This document shows positions 25,101 to 36,900 of a stretch of 64,000 nucleotides of DNA, one piece after another; position 1 is the stretch's first letter; each line of letters starts with the position of its first letter. The translations under genes were made by a program, and so were the position numbers. The notes under the pieces were generated by a model, which was not told the DNA's origin, searched no databases, and worked only from the letters and a program-made list of their open reading frames with translations. Source of the stretch: Lucifuga dentata (taxonomy: Eukaryota; Chordata; Actinopteri; Ophidiiformes; Bythitidae); assembly GCA_014773175.1 (NCBI GenBank), contig VXCM01001267.1, positions 1 to 64,000 on the forward strand. Reading direction: 5' to 3'.

Positions 25101-28100
25101 GCAGTTGAGAAATATGAAAAATGAGTCTTCATGTTTGTTATTCAAAATGCAACATGTCAGCACAAACTGCAAAAGAATGAAATAAATGAGAACATGACTT
25201 TTAATCACGCTGTTTTATGAAACTATCATCAAACATCAAACTCTAGTGTTGCTGTGCTGGAATAGTTCAACTAGATGTCATGTTGTCTGTGTTTGCTTGT
25301 TACCTTGCTTAAGGGTTCATTTACTTTTATTGTTATTTCTATTATTAGATTTGTGTGTGTAGTTTTTTTTATTTTTATTAAAATTTATTTTCTCCGGTAT
25401 GGCTCCCAGTGCAGATTAGACAGAATATATATCTGAACTCTGTTGTATCTGTGTTTGTGCTCAGTGTAAAGTATGAGGACCCTCAGGCTCTGGGTGGCCT
25501 GGCTTCAGCTTTGGATGTTAGACAACAGAACACAGGAGGGGTAAGTACAGTGAAGCATGCTCAGGGGTGTAGTGTAACACACTCTATTTCTCCTTTCACC
25601 TAGATGTGTGTGTGTGTACTGTGTCATATATATATGGCTGATGAGCCTTTCTGTACCAGTCCGTTCTCATCCTCAGTCACTCACTGAACTGGATGATTGA
25701 CACTGTGCTCTACAGTGACATTTATCTGGTTTGTATATTGAATATGAATAAATATCTGACACTATCAGGCAAATCTATTGCATAAATCACATGTAAAACT
25801 TCAGAATGAGTGCAGAAGTTGCAGATTCTAAATCTAAGCCACTGGTACTTTAGCACATTTCTTATGGCATTTCTTATGGCACCAGTGAGACATTATGTCT
25901 CACCAGTTCAATCCATCATTAAGAAACATGGGCTCAGTTTCTCAGTCTGCATATTGGATGGCAGCTCTTTCTGAAAGGACCATACCAATGATTTTGTATG
26001 TTTGAGCCCAATAAATGCAATCTGCATACACTTTGCATTACTGCCAACCATTTTCTAAAACATACTAGAGCAGAAAACATTAGAATTGTTGTTCCTACCT
26101 TCCAGACTGCCATTGGTTTCAGTTCATTCCTGTATGTTATAAAATTCCACTTGTAGAGACTTGAAACGTGCTTGATCCATCACATGGGACGTAATTTTTT
26201 TTTTTTTTGTTGAAGTAACGTATTTTAGCATTCCAAATACAGATTCAACACAGAGCTACACAGAAGAAAATCCATGTCTCCTCCAGGGAATATAGACCTA
26301 GGAGAAAACTGCTTTTAAAATGACCGTGCATTCTATAATTTTGTGTAAGTGTTTGCAGGCAATACATTGAATTTTAAGGTGGGTGTGTCACCTGAACATT
26401 TGATTTTGAAAGATTAGGGATTTGGCAAGATAACATGAAAACTAAAATACGGCTTTATGTTTTTAAAAAATGGTTTGCTGTGTATGCTGGTAGTATTTAT
26501 TGGGCTCAACCATGCACAATCACTGGTATGATCCTTTAAAGAGAGGAATTAATCAAATATGCACATTCGTGTCAAGATTTGGCAGTTTAGTCATCCTCTT
26601 CACACACATTACAATATATTTGCATAGTTGTTAAGTACACAGATGATTCTGAAACCTGAACTACCATACTCACCCACACATACCGCACTTGTACATATTA
26701 TCCTCTCTTCTCCAGTTACCTCATCTGGCCTGTGCTTCGTGTAGCACTTTTACCCAGAGGGAGTTCCGTCTGTTCTTTTTTCCTCTTCTTTTTTCATTCT
26801 CATCTTTCTAGAATGAACTTTCATTGCCTCCTTTGGTTCCCCTCTCTTTTTTTTTACCCTTTAAATGACAGTCGTCTCTTGCATATTTGACCTCTCCTCT
26901 GTCCCTCTCTCACTCTGTGTGCAATTCTGTGATGGGGAGCTGGCTGCCTTTCTTCTCTTGTGTAAGGTGTTGTTCTGTTGTTGATTCAGCTGAGGGTAAA
27001 AGGGGATGATAACCCAGCAGATCAGGAGCTGCCCATAGACAGCTGGCTTATTACCCAAGGAATGGTGAGGACTCCATCCTCAGTGTGTCCTCCTAGCTCT
27101 CCCTCATGTCCACCATCACCCCCCNTCTGTCTTGGATGGAATACTTAAAAAAAAAAAAATCAATGCCAGCAGTAGGACAAACTTTCACCACTAAGAAAAA
27201 AACATATCTATCTCCTTGTCTAGCAGAGATGTTGAAATCTATGCTAGGCATGAGTGCTACATATTGTACCTTCCTTCATTTCTCTTCTTTGTAGATGGAA
27301 TGATGGACCTGGTTGGTTCCCAGGAGCAACTGTGGGTTTCCATCAGCTACATTCATCTATTAACAATCACACACTAAAACATGGAGGGGTACAGATACTT
27401 CTGCTACACAGCAAGGCCCAAAGCGGCAACGAATAGTGTCCAGAATAGCAGGGAAACACTTAAAGTAACATGCCAATCAAACATAAAATCATAATATGTG
27501 AGTGGATGCTGGTTTGATACTTCTGTGTAGTGGTGAATATCTGTCAGGTTGTCCTCTAACGGTCTGTAGAGAAATGTGGATCTTGGATAATTCACCAGAT
27601 GTAATTAATGACTAGCTCACAAACCCCATTTTAACCACAAATAAATCAGCCAACTAACAGAAGAATCAACATTCATTCTAATTGTCACTGTGCAAAATTA
27701 AGTTGCTGAATGAATATGAAGGAGTGCACTTTGAATTGAAATGTCACAGTAAGTAATGACTGGTTTCTTAGGTTTTCTTTTTGCACAATCTACTAGAGTT
27801 TCTCCACTGCCCACACAGCCACTTGTTATTCTTTCTGTGAATGTCTTTGCTTTGAAAATGCAACTACCTGGCTGCCTCAATCTATCTTTTGATATGCACC
27901 TTCACTACATTAACTGTGATCTCCCGAAGAAACCCTGCCAATGTTTTTGTAGTATATCACAGAGCCTCAGGAAAAGGCTTTTGTTCTCTCTCTCCAGCTT
28001 TGATATCAGGTTGACGTCAACTGCGGACTTTGATTTACCAGTTCATGAATGGAGATGACGTTCATGTTTTGGGCATCAACCAAATGCTCTTTTCTACTCT

Positions 28101-28388
28101 TGAAAACATAGGATCAACTTTTCCCATTTCCCTAATTGTTATCCTTTGTGGATTGACTTGCATTTCCTCATACGTGGTAAAACCTTTCCTGTTTTAGTTA
28201 CATACAACACATAAACATTGCTGAAATTTTCAGAGTGACTCATGGTTATTAGTGATGTTCCACAACAATTTCTGCTTTTTAATCATAATTAGGGACATTA
28301 GACACAAATGCACACCATCCACTCTGACACGATTTCCATCATCACAGCCATTGCACGCCATGCAAACGTTAATATTCTGTGGGCCCTG

Positions 28389-28435
<47 letters not shown>

Positions 28436-29906
28436 TGTGTGATTGCCTTGCCTCTCAACAGTCCCTGTGCTTTCAGCTTTTCCTCTCCAATCAATCTCTT
28501 AAATCATGTTCCAGCGATTTGCTAATTAACTAATGATGTGGAATAATTAACACTGCTGCGTGACATTAGTCGGCAGCTGTTAAGCCATGTCAGCACTACA
28601 GAACTAATGGGAACAAAATACAACCTGGGAACTCTTGTTCTCTGATAAGATATTAAGCTGAGTAGCAGATTGTTGAACATGATAAAAGATATATATACAG
28701 CACACAGGGACTCGGAAGGGGTTGTGTTTTTGAAAGTAAGAGGCAAATGTGCACTATTTTCTTTTTGTTGTTTAATTATTTTATTTTTTATCATCTTCCT
28801 CTTTCTGCATTTGGTGATTCCTGTTCTTGTTTTTTATTTGTTACAATTTTTTTTGTTTTGTTTTTGTTGTCGGGGTGGGTTATTGTTCCGTTGTGTGGCT
28901 TTGGTGCTGCCCCTTGGTTTGTCCATGGCTTTGCTCCATAGATCCCCGTATCGCAGTCCTCTGTCATGGATGACATAGAGGAGTGGCTCTGTACTGACGT
29001 GGTGAGATTTCTTTACCTTGATTTATATCTTTTTTTTCTTTCTCTCCCTATACTCCCTTTGGCTTTTTTTTTCTTTAACAAGCACATTTCATCTCTCCAT
29101 TTCATGTAAATAGATACAATCATCTTTAGTTTTCACCTTTTCTCATTCACTCCAATCTAATCTATTTACACCAATGACTGCCATATGACAGTTAAAGTGT
29201 GAGGTGTGATCTGTCTTGCATATGCTAACGTGATAATAGTCCTAAATGAGTAAACAGCTTATATGATCTTCCTTAACATATGCATGTGGAGGTGGGCTGG
29301 AGAAGCCTCCTTGTTGTGCTCACCAGTGGGAAGTGGATGCAAAGATGCATGATTGACGGATCCTTTCCGAGGGATTTTATATGAGCACAGATTTGTCTCA
29401 GTTTGTGTGGTTGAACTGTATCATGCTATAAGTGTATCGGCTTATTGTGCTGCTGACTGCACACTACAGTTCATGTCTGTCTTTTGACACAAAGACAACC
29501 CTTTTATTGATAGTTCCTGCCAATATTGTTCATCCTACCACTTTTTGTTTGTCTTAATAGAAAGGTGATTCTGCTGAGGAAGGTGTGACCAGTGAAGGTA
29601 CAGGCTCTCATCACAATCATTCTACACAACTGAGTGTGTCAATAGTTCAAAAATGTGTGGGGGTTTAATTAAGTTCCTCCCATTTGCTAATTCATTTATA
29701 CAACACAGATATTCCCTCAGCTCTGTGCGTCTCCATAAGAAGTCAGTTTGTCTCTTGCAGAGTTTGATAAGTTCCTGGAGGAGCGAGCAAGGGTAGCAGA
29801 TTCTGTGACACCCCCCCATGGAAGTAACCCTGCTCACCCCGTCCGTGCTGCCAGCAGTTCCCACAAGAAGGCTGAACGGACAGAAGATGCCCTCTTTGCC
29901 TTATAG
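13129..29906 (+). CDS. tom1l2: TOM1-like protein 2 (VHS-GAT endosomal adaptor)
   Basis: Sixteen coding exons: 13129-13180, 17333-17417, 18962-19040, 19230-19379, 20454-20588, 20674-20823, 21549-21665, 22811-22944, 23218-23260, 24072-24237, 24777-24891, 25465-25540, 26990-27064, 28942-29001, 29561-29597 and 29761-29906. All splice in phase to 539 aa; human is about 507. The protein sorts ubiquitylated cargo on endosomes and links Tollip, clathrin and myosin VI. It starts [21 protein letters not shown] domain covers about residues 20-150 ([27 protein letters not shown]) and a GAT domain about 215-315 ([12 protein letters not shown] to [19 protein letters not shown]). A clathrin-box-like NLIDL follows, and the end is DALFAL as in human. 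The 25-aa exon 26990-27064 (ending LITQGM) is absent from the human isoform I recall, so it may be an alternative exon. The adjacent 3' end is [19 protein letters not shown]. Confidence 0.96.
13181..17332 (+). other. tom1l2: tom1l2 intron 1
   Basis: 4.15 kb intron with a GTATGT donor and TTTGCAG acceptor. It holds A-rich tracts (about 15035-15085) and a poly-G run ended by an N at 15703. I see no coding or RNA gene in it. Confidence 0.7.
20881..21339 (+). mobile_element. TTAA-flanked MITE, copy B (tom1l2 intron 6)
   Basis: Starts TTAAAGGACCATAATGTCC and ends GGTATGGTCCTTTAA, with TTAA at both ends. The inverted termini continue inward through CATGTTTGAGCC / GGCTCAAACATG. At 459 bp it is shorter than copies D and E because the left arm is reduced. 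Confidence 0.88.
22047..22062. repeat. Poly-G run ending at an N
   Basis: Homopolymer G tract directly followed by a single N, inside tom1l2 intron 7. Probably an unresolved low-complexity gap. Confidence 0.7.
25971..26539 (-). mobile_element. TTAA-type MITE, copy C (tom1l2 intron 12)
   Basis: The most diverged copy. The left end reads GAAAGGACCATACC (TTAA lost) and the right end GGTATGATCCTTTAA. The internal motifs (ATTCAACACAGAG..CTCCAGGGAATATAGACC, AGATTAGGGATTTGGCAAGA) follow the orientation of copy A. Confidence 0.75.
28391..28432. repeat. (TG)21 microsatellite
   Basis: Uninterrupted TG dinucleotides in tom1l2 intron 13. Confidence 0.97.
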
Positions 29907-30219
29907 TCTGTTCCCAGAGAACCTCGATCTCTCTCTCTCTCTCTCTCTTGGGCATCTAAAAGTCTTTGCCTTTCACATTCCCCCCAGTCATTCTTCCAGT
30001 CCCATTTCATTGCTGATCAGCAGTGGTGTAGCAATTGATCTCATCTCTTTGACATCCTCTTACCAGTATCAGCCTGACATACAGAGGTCCAACACGTTTA
30101 CTGCACTTTGCTGCACTGAGTGTTACAATATATCGACGTGTTAATCTGTTAAAGTGTGTTAATCTGTTAGTGTGGGATCTATTTGTGGCCCTGAATCTCA
30201 TTTATCACACTCTGCCAAA

Positions 30220-30342
30220 GGAAGACAACCTAACATTGCTCAGCGTGGTTTAAAAAACATGCTGTGGCTCTGATATTGTANGGAAGACAACCTAACATTG
30301 CTCAGCGTGGTTTAAAAAACATGCTGTGGCTCTGATATTGTA
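30220..30342. repeat. 61 bp direct duplication around N at 30281
   Basis: 30220-30280 is repeated exactly at 30282-30342. Probable assembly overlap inside the tom1l2 3'UTR. Confidence 0.85.
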
Positions 30343-32490
30343 TATATTACTGCAAAAGTGGAAAAGATTAATGGAAAATTTCAATGCAGGCCCATGCATT
30401 GAGTCAGTATGAAAGCAGGCAGGTTTATATCATGTTTTTTTTTGTTTTTTTAACTACATTCAGCTAATTGCTAATTTATGCATTTATTGTCTTGCTGGTT
30501 TGTCATTTCATGTACTAGAAGTTGTGGTTATAGTCAGTCTATGCTTTTTTTTTTTCTACAACTATTCCGGTTTGGAGTTTGTCATGCTTTTAATACTGAA
30601 ATATGTGTGGAATTGCAACCAGTTTTATTAAAGTTTACCTGAAGCAGTGCAAAAGACTTAATGTTAGCTGGATATTGTTGCTAACTAGGGAAAAAAACAG
30701 CTGAATCATATCTAATATGGATAGTCTGTATATGGGAGCAAATACAAAACAAAAAGGCTAAAAAGCACTATTTCAGATTCTTGTGTTTTTTGAAGGGAAA
30801 GTGGCCATTGAATTTTTCCCATCGCTCTGAAACACTACAACAAACTGACTTTAGAAAGTATACTCTTAAAAATTTCAAACAGATTTGTAGGCATTCCAAA
30901 GAATCTTGAGGCTTTAATGATCAATCAGCTTATTTTCACTTGCTCAATAATAATCAAGTTCGTATTCTTAGAAATGTTGAGGTATCACAAACAAATTCCT
31001 TCCCCTGTGATATTAATGTTAGTGCACTTTGAAGCAAAAACAAATCTGTATATTGTTTACAAGATAGTTACTATTTTTCTAGGGGATGGGAAATTGTCTT
31101 AGATTGACTTCAGTTTGCACATAACATTTCTAACTCTTTAATTCCAGCCTGTGATAACTATATAAAACAGTGTAGAGGTGGATGGAGGGACTTAAACACA
31201 TTATGCTCACAAAATGTTAATGTACTATATACTATAAAATACACAAAGATGCCAGAAAAAAGCACGCTAAGATTATCAACTTGATTTAGCCGTGGAAACA
31301 TAACCATCTTAAAGTAAAAAAAACTAATGCTTTATTGTAAAGGATGTATCCATATTGGTTTTCAAACTATTAACATACTATGTATTCTGTATACCTCAAA
31401 ATACAGGAATATTTGTTTCTGTATGTGGTTAAAAATTTATTGGCTTATAGTGCTATCCAGAACACAAACATTTACATATTATTTAATCCCCGTTTGTATT
31501 TATTGTAGCTAATACAAAAATCATGTTTGGATCCATGGTCATTCATCTTTTTGCGGTTCAGACTGAACATGCACTAAACAACACATTTCTACTTTCTTTG
31601 ATTTTTGTAAACAGATATTTTCATTCTTGGTGTATTTTAATTCTATTACAGTTAATTTGTGTTACTTGAGCTACTGCAAAGCACTTCTCTGATTGTAGTG
31701 AAGGTAACATTTAAGTGGAGTTTATCTATGGTGTGCTTAAGACCACACTATCCCGTCTTTATTCCAGCTTTTTTTTTTTTTTTGCTGACATTCCAGTTTG
31801 TTCTAATTTTGCTTTGCACTTCAAAAAGGTTTTTTCCAGTTCTTTCTATAAAAGCCTAATCATGTATTAGAGTTATTTGTGGAAATATAATTTGTCAGTA
31901 TAGGCCATGAATTGTTAACATAGTCAGAGCTGTGATACTGAAACTTATGTGTAAGATGTCATTATGGTTAAATATTTAAATTTTAGTAGAGAAAAATGAA
32001 TAAAATGAGCTTTAACTTTGCTTTATGATGAATGGTTACATTTTGAAAAGCTGTGCTTTTGAGACAGGTAACTGAAGTAACATATTTACAAACACTTGTA
32101 TCCACACTCATACTGTGCAGAATGAGAAAGATACCGATAAGATACCAATAGTTACTAAAATGTAAAAGGAGATCCGTTAAAAGGGAACTTCAGTAATTTT
32201 TTTCTGTTTGTGTGTTCTGTATCTCTGAACCTATGACAGAGTGTATAGTATTACTTGCTTTTATGAAGCTTAAGCCCTGATTGTAACATGTATTCCTCTA
32301 AACTCTGGCTATGTCAAAATGGTTACTGAATGTCTTTTGATTCTGGTGATGCAGAATCTTAAGGAGATACTTTGTAGACATGGAAGAGTGGCTTGTTTTC
32401 TGTTTGTGGATGTCCATGTCTGGCTGTACTATCTGCTGCCATTACCAGTGGTCAGATCTTTTTTGACCTAATGCACGTATTAAACTGCCC

Positions 32491-32496
32491 AATAAA
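32491..32496 (+). terminator. Polyadenylation signal, tom1l2
   Basis: AATAAA followed within 40 bp by GTGTGTGACC and TGTTTGTGG, a typical downstream GU-rich element. This is the best candidate for the distal end of the transcript. Confidence 0.45.
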
Positions 32497-32751
32497 ACAC
32501 TAGCAGTGTGTGACCTCTACCTCACAACTGTTTGTGGTTATTTTATAATTAAAGTTTGTGTGTCAATCTCCTGCCTTTTCATACACATGCTGATGCAACC
32601 CACCATAATTCTTGCACTGTAGTGACCATTCATTGTGTCACATATGCCTCTCTCTCCCCCTCCCATATGATAGTGCTTGGAAGGATCCATTATGCTACAT
32701 TCTTAACAGCTAGCAGCATTTTAGCAAACTTAGAATGTAAACAGCTCTCAA

Positions 32752-32766
32752 TCCCCCCCCCCCCCN

Positions 32767-32802
<36 letters not shown>
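32752..32802. repeat. Poly-C / N / poly-A low-complexity gap
   Basis: A C homopolymer, one N at 32766, then a 36-base A homopolymer. Unresolved sequence rather than a gene end. Confidence 0.85.
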
Positions 32803-32805
<3 letters not shown>

Positions 32806-32930
32806 CAGTCTTGCTTACAGACTTTTAATATCACTTCACTACACTCTAACAATAGTGTTTGTGTTACTCTAGGTCGCTGACCTATTTACCAATCAGGTCT
32901 TAGTGGAGCACCCCCTGTGTTCACGTGATT

Positions 32931-32938
32931 ATCTGTTT
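32931..32938. promoter_or_regulatory. Palindromic E-box TCACGTGA
   Basis: Perfect palindrome of the E-box class bound by bHLH-zip factors such as SREBP, USF and MITF/TFE. It lies about 1.0 kb upstream of the srebf1 ATG. Confidence 0.5.
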
Positions 32939-33129
32939 ACACTATACTTCATATTTAATTAGTGATTTATTAAAGGTTTACATTAATCCTGCCTGGATTT
33001 GAATTTAGATTGGTAAACCAATACACTGCGAGATTTTATGAAGCTTTAACACCCCTATGCTTACTATTTTGTGCGCACCGCTATTCTAGGAGAGAGAAAT
33101 ACATGACGTAATCAATAGAACCGGAACTG

Positions 33130-33171
33130 TGACGTCAGATCACCCCACTCGGTTTCAGAGCTTCCCATTGG
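33130..33171 (+). promoter_or_regulatory. CRE-SRE-CCAAT composite element upstream of srebf1
   Basis: TGACGTCA (consensus CRE, 33130-33137) is one base away from ATCACCCCAC (33139-33148), identical to the classic SRE-1 of the LDL receptor promoter. An inverted CCAAT box, ATTGG, follows at 33167-33171. The roughly 18 bp between SRE and CCAAT box is the spacing known to favour SREBP/NF-Y cooperation. It probably mediates feed-forward control of srebf1 by SREBP. Confidence 0.7.
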
Positions 33172-33569
33172 AGGATTTCACTGGTTCTACAGGAGGAGCC
33201 GCTACGTCGAGTCAAGCAAACTTGGTTTCCTTAGCCTACACCTACTTTGCTCTGATTGGCTGGTGAGGGCAAGCCCACAATAAACATATCCATGCTTTCC
33301 CCGTCAAAATATATAGTATATCCACATTGATGTACTTGATATGTCCGGTACTAAGAAATCTTTACAGGACTGGAATAAATAGCAGTAGATAATTCATAAT
33401 TTGTTTCTTCTGATACATTTAAGTGAACATTAGGGCTCAGTGGAAAATTATTAATTTTGCTTTCACATGAATTGATTAAAAAAAAACTTTAGGAACACTA
33501 CCATTTGAGAGTCCATTAACATCAGTAAAGTCGTGTTTTTATACATCATACTATATAATGATCATGGCC

Positions 33570-33575
33570 CACGTG
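33570..33575. promoter_or_regulatory. E-box CACGTG
   Basis: Core E-box about 360 bp upstream of the srebf1 ATG and 70 bp upstream of an inverted CCAAT box (33644-33650). Confidence 0.4.
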
Positions 33576-33931
33576 TCACTACTTTATTCATCTATCGAAG
33601 CAACGCTGACAACAGAGACGTGGGAATATAGTTTAAACGCTGTGATTGGCTGGAGCGCCTGTCAGTCATTCTGTGCTAGGTGACTTTTTTGTCTTCCTCT
33701 GTAAGCAAGTTAGTACTCAATGAGCGTCAGTGTTTGGCTTGACAAGTTTACCCGGACGATCATGGGAGTAGAAATGAGTAGTTAACAGATTGATCAAAAG
33801 TTGGTGCTCATTTTACGCCTGTTTCAGGTAGACTTTTGCAAATGTAGGGACGTAGGGAGCTTGCAGTATTTTCCTCCGTATTATTCGCAACCACATAAGT
33901 CTAGTTTGAAAAACCAGACACAGGACTAAAA

Positions 33932-36900
33932 ATGAACAGCTTATCTTTTGACGATCCTTCGCTGGATCTGGATCCAACGTTGTCGCTTGGTGACCCCAGC
34001 GACATTGATACGGCCCTGTTAAACGACATCGACGGTAAGAAAATACAGCTGCTTTCTAAAGAGCTAAGCCAATAACCACATCACCTCTGTTTGTGTGCCA
34101 TGTGTTTGACTGTGCAATTTCACTTATCTTCTATTAACGACGATACACCTAATATTCAGACTCTTATGTAGAATGTTATTTGTGCTGCAACACTATCAAG
34201 CGGTAAACTTGAGGTTTTAGTATTACGTATAGCTTTCATAGACCGTCATTGGCTTAGCGTTACCTAGCTAATCGTTTAACTTTGGATGCAAGCTAAGCTG
34301 ATAATAGATTTATTTGACGTTATAGAATGATGGCGTTATTTGCTTCATCTAGTCAGCAGAATCTCACGTCGTAATTATAGTTTATAAACAGGGTAGCGGG
34401 TTAGGCTAGTGAGGCTAACATGCTAAGTGGTCGTGAGTGCGCCCCGCCCCCAGCCTGCTCCACACCAGGGTTACTGTCGTTCATTCCGCTGTGCTGGGTT
34501 CACAGTGCCTCACTTGACCGAAATGACAAACCCGTGTACTGGTTATTATCACTGAGCAAACATTTTCTTAAAGCGGCGTGTTCTGTCCTCGTCCTGATTT
34601 ACATTGTAAACATGAATTTTATGGATGAATTAGCTAAAGTGCAGTTGCTGCTTATCATATGCTATTCATCTCTGCACGGTCACGTTCTCATTGCTCCTTT
34701 GATGTAGGGATATTCAGAAGAAAAAATAAATAAAATCTCTGAAAGTTGTTTGCTTTTCTGGGGTTTTCCTGAAATAGTCAAGATGTGTTTGTTTAAACTA
34801 TACTGCCTAAAAGGTATCCGGGAACGCACACATTATAGCCCTCTCCTTCCCAAATGTGACCGATAGTAACCCTGTCTGATGCTGCTCGGTGGTAACCTCA
34901 CGGAGGAGCCAAAGACAAGCGCTCTTCTCTTTTCAGCATAGCAAGTTTGTAAGGCGCCATCTGATTGGCCCAGAGCGATCACCTCATCCAAAACACTGGT
35001 TTACAAATCCAGGCTGCTGGAGTCATTACAGCCACAACACAAGCAACAAGTAGCTTCACTCATGGTGTATATGCCACCTTGTAATTATACACCGTCTAAA
35101 GTATTTGGCGTCATCCAAAACAAATTGAAACGCAGATTGCTGTCGTATTTATTTTGGACATGATTTCATAGTAAACCACTGCAGATTGTTTTTAAAAGAA
35201 CGATAAACCACTGTTTTTGATAGTGTTGTTATTGAGTCAGTGCATCACACTTAAAAAGCTTGTGAATCCTGAGTTCAGAGGGCCATGCCAGTTTATGGCA
35301 AGAGTAAAGAAAAGTATGGAATTGGATTACATGTTGCCTAGGTGTATCATAATGTCTTAAGAGCCACATTTACTATCCTCAGTGGATCTTCTAGAAAATT
35401 AGATTTTCATTCAACCTACCAACTTTCTCGAATCTGTTTCTTCAAATCTGTTTGAACCTTTTTATTGATTTGCTGGTATGGGAACCACAATTCAAAGAAT
35501 ATGAGTAAACTGGGGGGATATTGTTAAAATATTCAGTAAGATAGTTGGCACTGATCTTACTAACCTCTCTCAACTTCATGTGACTAGAGCAACTAAGAAG
35601 GCTCTAGTTTATTCTTGACCCTAGTCATCTTTTATTTGGTGAGTTGTGACTGCTTCCTTCTGGTTGGAGATACAAACTCCCTCAGTTAAAACCAACAGAT
35701 GTAAATGCTCCTTTACCCCGACAGCCATTAGTTTTATAAGTAGTTCAATGTAATGTTTTAATTATTTTGTCTCTTACTGTATTGTGTGATGTCAACTGTT
35801 AATCTGTGCTATTTATCTGTTGTCTAAATGCCAAATTACCTCATGAGGACAATAAAGATTGATTGATTAACCTTCACCATCCAGTAACAAATATCATTGT
35901 TGTACTACTGCAGTAGTTGCAGAGAACAGCACTGTGTACTTAACACTGTGCTCACTTGTCACCTTTTTTGCAGCTAGTGCTAGTAAGTTGTTTGAGATTT
36001 CTTAATTTGTTTCATATGTTTTGCACTGTTTGTGCTATATGCAAAGCTCAATTTTATTTGTAAAGTGTCTTCTGGTTTTTGTTCTTGTCATACTGAATAC
36101 AAAAACTAAATTTATTGCAAGACAAAACAGTAACACTTGCAAATTTGAAGGAAAAAATACAAATGTTCCATATTCCATAGATAGAATGTTCATTATTTTA
36201 CACTTGTTTTTATTTGAGTCCTAGCTTTAGCAGACTCGGGGGCTTAATAATTATAACAAGGAAAGTGAAAATGGTGCATTTGTTGCAGTAAATGTGTTGT
36301 CATGTGAGCCCAGCTCTCTGCTTTCAGGAGTTCACACAGTGATTACTTTTGTCTGCATCACTGTTTTTGAAGCTCACACTTTATCCAGTCATCTCATATT
36401 TTAAACAGCACATGCACTTGTGTAGACAGAAGCCCCTAGTCTGCTCAGAATAAAAGTCATTTTCTTGAATCACAAAACAGAATCAAAAATGGCTTCTCTT
36501 TTTCTTTTTTTTTTAAATTCCCAGTTCCCCACTTACTTGTTTGAACCCAGTTGCATTTCAGAATTGGATCTCAGTGCATCTGGCTGTGAAGCTGCAGATT
36601 GTCAGTTTCTCTGCACCAGTTTTATCACAAATTCTTGTGTAGTTTTTATAATTAATTTATAATGGTTGCAGTGATGTGACGATGCTTGTGATTGATTTTC
36701 CTCTGCAGACATGCTGCAGCTCATCAACCACCAGGAAATGGAGTTTGGCGGACTGTTTGATCCTCCTCCATACAGAGGGCCTCCATCCACCCAAGAGCTT
36801 TCTAATCTGTCCCCTTCCATCTCTGCTACCCCTCCATCCACCACAAGCACCCCTCCATCTTCCTATTCCTCCTCCTCCATCCTAAGCAGTAGCCCCCACC

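Larger units (their letters stand above)
29907..32510 (+). other. tom1l2: tom1l2 3'UTR
   Basis: Sequence after the TAG at 29904-29906, with no further exon. It starts with a CT-rich tract (29928-29950). Candidate polyadenylation signals include AATAAA at 32491-32496, followed by a GT-rich stretch. The span contains an N-flanked duplication (30220-30342) and is otherwise AT-rich with no open frame of note. Confidence 0.55.
32511..33931 (+). promoter_or_regulatory. srebf1: srebf1 upstream region and 5'UTR
   Basis: 1.4 kb before the first srebf1 ATG. After a C-run/N/A-run gap (32752-32802), the sequence becomes less AT-rich and gathers sterol- and lipid-type motifs: TCACGTGA at 32931, CRE and SRE at 33130-33148, CCAAT boxes at 33167, 33254 and 33644 (inverted), and CACGTG at 33570. 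The transcription start is not visible; the inverted CCAAT at 33644 suggests it lies about 33.70-33.75 kb. Confidence 0.6.

Noticed and set aside
36602..36850. Minus-strand frames over srebf1 exon 2
   Set aside because: Antisense shadows of the Ser/Pro-rich srebf1 coding exon.
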